Source: Alphaproteobacteria bacterium
GTDB lineage: Bacteria; Pseudomonadota; Alphaproteobacteria; Puniceispirillales; Puniceispirillaceae
Assembly (NCBI GenBank): GCA_011526395.1
Contig: WTHW01000109.1
Coordinates: 1 to 5,079, forward strand
Direction: 5' to 3'
Length of the DNA: 5,079 bases
The notes beneath the pieces are model-generated. The model was given only the letters and a program-made list of their open reading frames with translations, was not told the origin of the DNA and made no database searches. Shown in pieces: positions 1 through 5,079 of the stretch (position 1 is the stretch's first letter; the number at the start of each line of letters is the position of its first letter). The position numbers and the translations under genes were made by a program.

Positions 1-1168
1 GCGCCATAGCAATCACTGTGAGGACTTCCATCGCTTCAATCTTGGCGGGAAGGCGTGAGAGGTAGTAAATCTCGGCAGCAAATAATTCTGCGCCTGATAG
101 CCCTTCGATAAAGCGTTTAATGGCATCAATTTGCCAACAGAACACAACCCCTAGAACAGTGCCCATCAATGTGCCGATAAAGCCAATAGAGGCACCTGTC
201 ATAAAGAAAATACGCATCACAGAGGCTCTGCTGGCGCCCATTGCGCGCAATACCGCAATATCTGCATTTTTTGATTTCACAAGCATGATCATGGAGGAAA
301 TCACATTGAAGGCGGCAACAAGGATGATCAGCGTTAGGATGAGGAACATCACATTTCGTTCAACCGCAAGCGCATTTAAAAATGACGCATTGCGCCCTTG
401 CCAGTCATAGAGAATGTTGCCGCGTGGCAAGATTGTTTGCAACTGGCCGCGAATAGCGCCCACCTGATGAGGATCAGAGCTGTAGATTTCAAGAGCTGTG
501 ACTTTATTATCAAGCCCAAAGAAGGATTGAGAGGCGTCAAGATTCATGAATAGGAAATTGGCATCATATTCATGCATGCCAACATTGAAAATGCCAGCAA
601 TTTTAAATTTCTGGCGCAAAGGCACAGAGCCAAAGGCAGTATTGCGCCCTTTGGATGAGAGCAATGTGATGGTATCGCCTGCTTTGACATTTAACTGAAA
701 CGCCATTGTGCGCCCAATAAGCACGCCGCCCTCTTCACGGAAGCGTTTTACCGTCTCGTCACCAAGAGAGTTCCATAATGGCTTTCGTGCGGCAAGATCA
801 GACCATCTGACGCCGCGCACAACAGCCCCTTGATTTTTGCCCTCATGAGAAATCATGCTTTGCCCCTCAACTTGAGGAGTCACAGCGATGATTGTTGGCA
901 CTTCTGATAGCTTAATCGCCAAATTGTCAAAATCGCTGAGGCCAGCATTTTGTTCTGCGTAAACAGCGAAATGCCCGTTAAGACCAAGGATCCTGCCGAC
1001 AAGTTCTGCTCTGAAGCCATTCATCACTGACATGACAATGATCAAAGTGGCAACGCCAAGTGTGATACCAATCAAAGAAAACCATGCAATGACAGAGATA
1101 AAGCCCTCTGCGCGTCTTGCGCGGATATAGCGCATCGCCATCATTTTTTCGACTGGGTTAAAGAACAT
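1..1168 (-). CDS. lolC: Lipoprotein-releasing ABC transporter permease LolC/LolE, C-terminal end cut by window edge
   Basis: Inner-membrane permease of the Lol system, which with the ATPase LolD extracts mature lipoproteins from the inner membrane and hands them to the periplasmic carrier LolA. Reading leftward from ATG at 1168 gives 389 codons without a stop. The N-terminus is typical of the family: a basic stretch (RYIRARRAEGF, residues 13-23), then membrane segment 1 (about 24-46) ending in VMNGF (48-52). A periplasmic domain follows (about 50-268), then membrane segment 2 (about 272-296). The cytoplasmic coupling stretch KNADIAVLRAMGAS (300-313) comes next, with segment 3 at about 316-345. 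Segment 4 begins near 382 and runs off the window. Usual length is about 400-415 residues, so only a short tail is missing. It starts 23 bases after proS on the same strand, with an AGGA (1181-1184 on the complement) 12 bases upstream. Many alphaproteobacteria carry one fused-role gene here, so LolC and LolE cannot be told apart. The family call is very secure. Confidence 0.96.
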   Translation of the reverse strand, partial: MFFNPVEKMMAMRYIRARRAEGFISVIAWFSLIGITLGVATLIIVMSVMNGFRAELVGRILGLNGHFAVYAEQNAGLSDFDNLAIKLSEVPTIIAVTPQVEGQSMISHEGKNQGAVVRGVRWSDLAARKPLWNSLGDETVKRFREEGGVLIGRTMAFQLNVKAGDTITLLSSKGRNTAFGSVPLRQKFKIAGIFNVGMHEYDANFLFMNLDASQSFFGLDNKVTALEIYSSDPHQVGAIRGQLQTILPRGNILYDWQGRNASFLNALAVERNVMFLILTLIILVAAFNVISSMIMLVKSKNADIAVLRAMGASRASVMRIFFMTGASIGFIGTLMGTVLGVVFCWQIDAIKRFIEGLSGAELFAAEIYYLSRLPAKIEAMEVLTVIAMA

Positions 1169-1191
1169 ATGTGGCAATTATCCTGTTAGTT

Positions 1192-2511
1192 TTATGATGT
1201 TTGGCTTTTCAGATAGCTAGCAACAGAATCTGGCGACATTGAGACGCTTTCACCTGTTTTACGACATTTGACCTCAACTTCGCCCTTATCAAGGCTACGT
1301 GGGCCCAAAATCACCTGCCAAGGCACACCAATCAAATCCATCGTTGCCATTTTGGCACCCGGCGAATCTGAGCTGTCATCCAGCAGGGCATCATAGCCAT
1401 CTGATAAGGCTTGCTGATAGAGCGCTTCTGAGACTTTATCAGCTTCTTCATGGCCTGGCTTTAGGTTGATAATCGCCAAGTTAAATGGCGCGACTTCTTC
1501 AGGCCAGATAATGCCCTTATCATCGTGGCTTGCCTCAATGATACCGCCGACAAGACGTGAGACACCAATGCCGTAAGAGCCCATATGAAGTGCTTGTGGC
1601 TTGCCATCAGGGCCTTGCACTGTTGCGCCCATTGGGTCTGAGTATTTTGTGCCGAAATAGAAAATGTGGCCGACTTCAATGCCGCGCTTTTCAAGAAGAT
1701 CTGAAGATGGGACATCACAAGTGGCTGGGTCGTGCTTTTCATCTGTCTTGGCATAGATAGAGGTGAATTTATCAACCACTGGCTGGAGGTCATCTGCATA
1801 GCTGATATCAGCGACCATATCTGTGTTTAGCCATTCTTTATCAAAAAAGACGCCAGATTCACCTGTATCAGCAAGGATGATGAATTCATGAGACATATCA
1901 CCGCCAATCGGCCCTGTATCAGCTTCCATTGGGATAGCAGTTAGCCCCATGCGGGCAAATGTCTTCAGGTAAGAGACAAACATCTTGTTATAGGCGATTT
2001 TGGCATCATCACGGCTGACATCAAAGCTGTAGGCATCTTTCATCAAGAATTCACGGCCGCGCATCACACCAAAACGAGGGCGCACCTCATCACGGAATTT
2101 CCACTGGATATGATAAAGATTCACAGGCAAAGATTTATAGGAGCGAATATGCGTGCGTGCGATATCTGAGACTTGCTCTTCATTTGTAGGGCCGTAGAGC
2201 ATATCACGTTCATGACGGTCAGTGATGCGCAACATCTCAAGCCCGTAATCATCATAACGCCCTGATTCCTGCCATAATTCAGCTGGCTGGATGGTTGGCA
2301 TTTTGATTTCCAACGCGCCGGCGGCATTTTGTTCTTCGCGCACAATCTGCTCAATTTTCTCAAGCACTTTGAGGCCAAGCGGTAGCCATGAATAGATACC
2401 TGCGCTTGATTGCTGGATCATGCCAGCACGCAACATCAAACGATGCGAGACAATCTGTGCCTCTTTGGGATTTTCTTTTAAAACAGGTAGGAAATAATGG
2501 CTAAGACGCAT
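1192..2511 (-). CDS. proS: Prolyl-tRNA synthetase, short form lacking the inserted editing domain
   Basis: Cytoplasmic class II aminoacyl-tRNA synthetase (EC 6.1.1.15) that joins proline to tRNA-Pro. The 439-residue protein is complete. Motif 1 lies at about 38-75 (AGIYSWLPLG). TNEE (109-112) marks the active-site loop. Motif 2 is at 136-159 (FRDEVRPRFGVMRG within it) and motif 3 at 311-326 (GSYGIGVSR). The HGTP anticodon-binding domain fills about 341-435. Bacterial enzymes of the E. coli type have about 570 residues because an editing domain of about 180 residues sits between motifs 2 and 3. Here that interval is only about 150 residues and lacks the domain, as in known alphaproteobacterial ProRS of about 438 residues. 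The start ATG gives the conserved MRLSHYFLPVLKENPKEA N-terminus, with AGAGAA (2518-2523 on the complement) 6 bases upstream. It lies 35 bases after the hydrolase gene and 23 bases before lolC, so it is probably co-transcribed with both. Confidence 0.98.
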   Translation of the reverse strand: MRLSHYFLPVLKENPKEAQIVSHRLMLRAGMIQQSSAGIYSWLPLGLKVLEKIEQIVREEQNAAGALEIKMPTIQPAELWQESGRYDDYGLEMLRITDRHERDMLYGPTNEEQVSDIARTHIRSYKSLPVNLYHIQWKFRDEVRPRFGVMRGREFLMKDAYSFDVSRDDAKIAYNKMFVSYLKTFARMGLTAIPMEADTGPIGGDMSHEFIILADTGESGVFFDKEWLNTDMVADISYADDLQPVVDKFTSIYAKTDEKHDPATCDVPSSDLLEKRGIEVGHIFYFGTKYSDPMGATVQGPDGKPQALHMGSYGIGVSRLVGGIIEASHDDKGIIWPEEVAPFNLAIINLKPGHEEADKVSEALYQQALSDGYDALLDDSSDSPGAKMATMDLIGVPWQVILGPRSLDKGEVEVKCRKTGESVSMSPDSVASYLKSQTS

Positions 2512-2546
2512 CTTATATTCTCTTTGATTGGCAAAAAATAACGTTG

Positions 2547-3614
2547 TTAACTTTTAGGGATGAAACCACGCTCTGGCAAGGGGGACATGCTTTCAAAATC
2601 GAAGAGATCTTGCATCATTGGCATCGTGATATCATCAAGTGAGGCTGGCTGCCAAAGCGGTGCGTTATCTTTATCAATGAGAACAGCTCTGACGCCTTCG
2701 CGGAAATCGGGGCGGGCTGTCATTTTGCGGGCAAGGAAGAAATCGCGCAAAATAGCCTGATAGCTTGTCTCTGGCACATCGCATTTTGTCATCATATACC
2801 AAATGGCAGCAATGGATGTGGGGCATTTATGAAGCAAGGCATCACGGCATGGGGCAAGGATATGATTATCAGGAAGGGTGCGCGCGGCCTCAATGATAAC
2901 GGTGAGCGTCTCTTGGCAGAAAATATCTGTGATTTCATCATTGTGATTGGCGAAATGAGGGGCTGGCGGATTTGTCTCAAACTGGGTGATTGTTGCGTCG
3001 ATATCTGATTGTGTCTTGCACTGAGATAGTGCCTCAAACAGGGCATCAAACTCAGCTTGCGGGACATGAGCGTCAGCGATTTGCCATGCCATCGTATCCC
3101 CTGCCCCAATCATCTGGCCAGTCATGCCCATCATCAACGCAGCGCCAAGAGGCGCACGGCGCAAGAAGTAAGACGCACCAACATCAGGAAACAGACCGAT
3201 AGCTGTCTCTGGCATTGCCAATTTGATATCAGAAGATATGACCATCCTATCTGATAGGCGCGCAACACCAAGACCGCCGCCCATCACAACGCCATTGACA
3301 AGGCTGGTGACAGGTTTTGGAAATGTGGCAAGGCACATATCAAAGCCATATTCAGCGGCAAAATAAGGCTCTGCGCCGATATCAGGATTGGCATCAATGA
3401 CAGAGACAGCCTCTCTGACATCGCCGCCAGCACAAAAGGCACGCTCTGCGCTAGATGTGATAAGGACGTGATGGATGGTGTCATCATCTGCCCACTCACG
3501 AAGTGCCTTTGCCATTGTGGTGACCATCTCAATCGTCATGGCATTCAAAGCTTGCGGCCTGTTTAAGGTGATATGCGCTGCGTTATGTTTGCGGGAGAGA
3601 CTGATATCTGACAT
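2547..3614 (-). CDS. 3-hydroxyisobutyryl-CoA hydrolase-like protein (enoyl-CoA hydratase/isomerase superfamily)
   Basis: Probable thioesterase (EC 3.1.2.4) that releases 3-hydroxyisobutyrate from its CoA ester in valine breakdown. The 355-residue length matches this subfamily; plain enoyl-CoA hydratases have about 260. The crotonase core covers about 1-200. It shows LNRPQALNA (17-25), the oxyanion-hole segments CAGGD (61-65) and MGGG (111-114), and MPETAIGLFPDVG (134-146). That last motif supplies Glu136 and Asp144, which I align with the catalytic Glu and Asp of characterised hydrolases. The C-terminal signature REGVRAVLIDKD (305-316) followed by W-QPASL is diagnostic of the hydrolase rather than a hydratase. 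ATG at 3614 is preceded by AGGG (3624-3627 on the complement) at 9 bases. It is the first gene of a leftward row with proS and lolC, divergent from hemB. No other valine-pathway gene is visible. Automatic pipelines may label it only as enoyl-CoA hydratase/isomerase; exact substrate specificity is inferred. Confidence 0.9.
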   Translation of the reverse strand: MSDISLSRKHNAAHITLNRPQALNAMTIEMVTTMAKALREWADDDTIHHVLITSSAERAFCAGGDVREAVSVIDANPDIGAEPYFAAEYGFDMCLATFPKPVTSLVNGVVMGGGLGVARLSDRMVISSDIKLAMPETAIGLFPDVGASYFLRRAPLGAALMMGMTGQMIGAGDTMAWQIADAHVPQAEFDALFEALSQCKTQSDIDATITQFETNPPAPHFANHNDEITDIFCQETLTVIIEAARTLPDNHILAPCRDALLHKCPTSIAAIWYMMTKCDVPETSYQAILRDFFLARKMTARPDFREGVRAVLIDKDNAPLWQPASLDDITMPMMQDLFDFESMSPLPERGFIPKS

Positions 3615-3662
3615 GGCAAATGGCCCTAGCGGTGTGAAAATTATGGTCTGCTAGGCTATAGT

Positions 3663-3691
3663 ATCATAGACCTTTTAAAAAAAACGCTCTA
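3663..3691 (-). promoter_or_regulatory. Candidate sigma-70 promoter for the hydrolase-proS-lolC row
   Basis: On the complement, TATGAT (3663-3668) matches the -10 consensus at five of six positions. The hexamer 17 bases upstream, TAGAGC (3686-3691), matches the -35 consensus at only three of six. The leader to the ATG at 3614 would be about 40 bases. The -10 element is good but the -35 is poor, so this is a weak, motif-only call. It overlaps the candidate hemB promoter. Confidence 0.28.
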
Positions 3692-3695
3692 TTTT
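3667..3695 (+). promoter_or_regulatory. hemB: Candidate sigma-70 promoter for hemB
   Basis: TAGACC (3667-3672) matches the -35 consensus at four of six positions. TATTTT (3690-3695) matches the -10 consensus at four of six, and the spacer is exactly 17 bases. Transcription would start near 3702 and give a leader of about 42 bases before the hemB ATG, with AGGA (3730-3733) as ribosome site 10 bases upstream of it. The spacer includes the eight-A tract. An alternative -10, TATAGT (3657-3662), scores five of six but has no acceptable -35. The call is plausible but unproven. Confidence 0.33.
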
Positions 3696-3715
3696 ATGTG
3701 TTGTGTTATCACATA
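3695..3715. repeat. Small dyad over the predicted hemB transcription start
   Basis: TATGTG (3695-3700) and CACATA (3710-3715) are perfect inverted arms of 6 bases around a 9-base centre. An inner dyad, TGTG-TTAT-CACA (3702-3713), uses the same right side. The position, just after the candidate hemB -10 element, is where a repressor operator would sit. It superficially resembles a CRP half-site pair, but the spacing does not fit TGTGA-N6-TCACA. A dyad this short can arise by chance in A+T-rich DNA. Confidence 0.3.
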
Positions 3716-3743
3716 GCTTTTATTTTCACAGGATTACGCTGAT

Positions 3744-4739
3744 ATGAGCCTTGGTTCTTTTCCATCAACAAGATTACGCAGATTGCGTCAATCAGACAGC
3801 ATTCGCCGCCTTGTGCAAGAGCATCATTTACATGTGTCTGATTTGATTTGGCCTTTATTTGTGATTGAAGGTGATAATATCATCCAGCCGATTGAGAGCA
3901 TGGCAGGTGTTAATCGTTATTCAATTGACCAGCTGGTATTGCAGGCAAAGCAAGCTGTGGCATTGAAAATCCCTGCGATTGCGATTTTTCCGAAAATTGA
4001 TGCAGAATTAAAAGATGGTAGCGGGAAGCTCGCTTATGATGAGGATAATCTTGTCTGCCGCGCTGTGAGAGCTGTGAAGGCGGCCTGCCCTGAGTTGAGC
4101 GTTATATGTGATGTTGCGCTCGATCCCTTTACAGATCATGGGCATGATGGCTTGTTGGTAGGTGATAAAATAGTCAATGATGAGACAGTTGCGATTTTGT
4201 GCAAGCAAGCTGTCGCGCAAGCCAATGCAGGATGTGATATCATTGCCCCGTCTGATATGATGGATGGCCGTATTGGTGCCATTCGCGCCGCGCTTGATGA
4301 AAATGGTTATCAAGATGTGATGATTTTATCTTATGCGGCTAAATATGCCTCAGCCTTTTATGGCCCGTTTCGAGATGCTGTGGGGGCTGGCAAAAAATTG
4401 GGTGGTGATGGCAAAAAGACCTATCAGATGAGCCCTGCCAATAGTGATGAGGCGCTGAGTGAGATTGCGATGGATATCCAAGAAGGCGCTGATATGGTTA
4501 TGGTGAAGCCTGGTATGCCCTATTTGGATGTTGTGCGCCGCGCGAAAGAGGCGTTTGGTGTGCCGACTTTTGCCTATCAAGTCTCTGGTGAATATGCGAT
4601 GCTTCGCAATGGTGTTGATGGCGGGCTATTCCATGAAGATGCGATTTTTGAGAGCTTACTGGCCTTTAAACGTGCCGGTGCAGATGGTGTTTTAACCTAT
4701 TTTGCGCCGCTGATTGCATCCCAACTCGCAGAAAGGTAG
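3744..4739 (+). CDS. hemB: Delta-aminolevulinic acid dehydratase (porphobilinogen synthase)
   Basis: Cytoplasmic enzyme (EC 4.2.1.24) that condenses two 5-aminolevulinate molecules into porphobilinogen, the second common step towards haem, sirohaem, cobalamin and chlorophyll-type pigments. The 331-residue protein is complete and of normal family length. The N-terminal arm carries RLRRLRQSDSIRRLV (10-24). The two Schiff-base lysines are Lys200, in SYAAKYASAFYGPFRDA (196-212), and Lys255, in VMVKPGMPYLD (252-262). The metal-site segment DVALDPFTDHGHDG (123-136) has Ala125, Asp127 and Asp135 where the zinc enzymes of E. coli type have three cysteines, so this belongs to the magnesium-responsive, zinc-independent class. 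ATG at 3744 is preceded by AGGA (3730-3733) at 10 bases and gives the family N-terminus. It faces away from the hydrolase gene and is followed by the transferase gene after 46 bases. No sign of frameshift or transfer. Confidence 0.98.
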   Translation: MSLGSFPSTRLRRLRQSDSIRRLVQEHHLHVSDLIWPLFVIEGDNIIQPIESMAGVNRYSIDQLVLQAKQAVALKIPAIAIFPKIDAELKDGSGKLAYDEDNLVCRAVRAVKAACPELSVICDVALDPFTDHGHDGLLVGDKIVNDETVAILCKQAVAQANAGCDIIAPSDMMDGRIGAIRAALDENGYQDVMILSYAAKYASAFYGPFRDAVGAGKKLGGDGKKTYQMSPANSDEALSEIAMDIQEGADMVMVKPGMPYLDVVRRAKEAFGVPTFAYQVSGEYAMLRNGVDGGLFHEDAIFESLLAFKRAGADGVLTYFAPLIASQLAER

Positions 4740-4741
4740 GC

Positions 4742-4767
4742 AACAAGAGCTTGCAAGCGTCTTTGTT
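4742..4767 (+). other. Imperfect hairpin in the hemB-transferase spacer
   Basis: AACAA (4742-4746) can pair with TTGTT (4763-4767), then G-C and A-T pairs, then GCT (4749-4751) with AGC (4756-4758) around a TGCA loop. That makes ten pairs with two single-base bulges. The core GCTTGCAAGC (4749-4758) is a perfect 10-base palindrome. It begins right after the hemB stop. No T-run follows, so it is not a standard intrinsic terminator. It could stabilise the hemB transcript end or be chance. Confidence 0.3.
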
Positions 4768-4785
4768 ATCACGCACAGTTTCGTT

Positions 4786-5079
4786 ATGGATCACAGAAAG
4801 CCTGAATTTACCCAAATCCCCATGCGTATGCGTATGACGCGCGCCAATCCGTGCGCCTATATTGAGGGGAATGTGGAACAGCGTCTGGCCGTTGATTTAA
4901 CAAGCCAGCCAGAGGCGCATGACCAGCTAGCATCAGCTGGGTTTCGGCGTGTAGAGAATTGGGCCTATAAGCCTGTTTGCCAAAAATGTCAGGCATGTAT
5001 GCCAATCCGCATTGATTGTGTAAATTTCCGCCAAGGGCGCAACCTGTCGCGGATATATAAGAGTAACCAAGATTTAACG
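4786..5079 (+). CDS. bpt: Arginyl/leucyl-tRNA-protein transferase (Bpt/ATE family), C-terminal part cut by window edge
   Basis: N-terminal 98 codons of an aminoacyl-tRNA-protein transferase, which moves an amino acid from charged tRNA to the N-terminus of proteins and so marks them for ClpAP-type degradation. The bacterial Bpt branch transfers leucine to N-terminal Asp or Glu (EC 2.3.2.29); many annotations say arginyltransferase. Visible family features are NPCAYIEG (21-28), then GFRRVENWAYKP (52-63), then the cysteine cluster C-x2-C-x2-C (Cys65, Cys68, Cys71) followed by MPIRI (72-76). The segment closes with the basic stretch FRQGRNLSRIYKSNQDL. Usual length is about 240-250 residues, so more than half is missing. 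The start at 4786 leaves 20 residues before NPCAY, which fits relatives, but no clear ribosome site precedes it. ATG at 4822 (codon 13) is the alternative. The gene lies 46 bases after hemB and is probably co-transcribed with it. Confidence 0.92.
   Translation, partial: MDHRKPEFTQIPMRMRMTRANPCAYIEGNVEQRLAVDLTSQPEAHDQLASAGFRRVENWAYKPVCQKCQACMPIRIDCVNFRQGRNLSRIYKSNQDLT

Larger units (their letters stand above)
3615..3743. promoter_or_regulatory. Divergent intergenic control region between the hydrolase gene and hemB
   Basis: This 129-base spacer separates the start codons of two divergent genes, so it must carry the upstream signals of both, including the promoter of the leftward hydrolase-proS-lolC row. 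It is clearly richer in A and T than the flanking genes. It contains four T followed by eight A (3673-3684), which may bend the DNA. It also contains the candidate promoters and dyad listed separately. I find no convincing reading frame, no riboswitch-like structure and no FNR-type TTGAT-N4-ATCAA site in it. Confidence 0.8.

Noticed and set aside
120..410. Rightward open frame of 96 codons
   Set aside because: It lies wholly inside lolC on the other strand, whose translation matches the family throughout, and its own product resembles nothing I know.
3698..3714. CRP-type binding site upstream of hemB
   Set aside because: TGTG and TCACA halves are present but their spacing does not fit TGTGA-N6-TCACA and the left half lacks the final A.
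3732..3779. Direct repeat GATTACGC at 3732-3739 and 3772-3779
   Set aside because: Only eight bases, two copies, and the second copy is explained by coding for Leu-Arg residues in hemB.
4008..4580. Two leftward open frames antisense to hemB
   Set aside because: Both are shadows of hemB, which is intact and well conserved in its own frame; neither product has a recognisable domain.
4742..4767. Intrinsic terminator after hemB
   Set aside because: A bulged hairpin is present but the bases after it (ATCACG) contain no T-run, so read-through into the transferase gene is more likely.
4808..5005. Leftward open frame of 65 codons at the right end
   Set aside because: It is antisense to the transferase gene, whose cysteine cluster and family motifs show which strand is coding.
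1..5079. Mobile element, defence system, CRISPR array or other novel accessory system
   Set aside because: All five genes are recognised housekeeping families with uniform style, short gaps and no terminal repeats, integrase, transposase or repeat-spacer pattern.

Overview
This window is an ordinary stretch of chromosome from what looks like an alphaproteobacterium. Roughly half the bases are G or C by eye. The lineage call rests on three things. The prolyl-tRNA synthetase is the short form without the inserted editing domain. The proS-lolC order is one I recall as common in alphaproteobacteria. A hemB gene is followed by an aminoacyl-tRNA-protein transferase gene. A marine SAR116- or Rhodospirillales-like source would fit, but that is only an impression from protein style. 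I see no insertion sequence, phage gene, tRNA, rRNA, CRISPR array or integration site.

The left two thirds (1-3614) is a leftward, tightly spaced gene row. It reads, in the direction of transcription: a 3-hydroxyisobutyryl-CoA hydrolase-like gene (3614-2547), proS (2511-1192) and lolC/lolE (1168 to beyond base 1). The gaps are 35 and 23 bases and show no terminator, so one transcript is likely. The expected next gene, the ATPase lolD, would lie off the left edge. The lolC gene covers the first 1168 bases and is cut only at its C-terminal end, after 389 codons.

Bases 3615-3743 form a divergent control region of 129 bases. It holds weak candidate promoters for both directions, an A-tract and a small dyad at the predicted hemB transcription start. 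It is the only non-coding stretch of any size; no gap reaches 300 bases.

The right third runs rightward: hemB (3744-4739, complete, Mg-type metal site), then after 46 bases the N-terminal 98 codons of an arginyl/leucyl-tRNA-protein transferase (bpt/ate family), cut by the right edge.

The genes serve separate housekeeping jobs: valine breakdown, translation, lipoprotein export to the outer membrane, tetrapyrrole synthesis and N-end-rule protein tagging. I looked for an undescribed system and did not find one. The remaining points of interest are modest: the divergent control region, the placement of the hydrolase gene, and a surplus of the palindrome GATATC that is always used to encode Asp-Ile.
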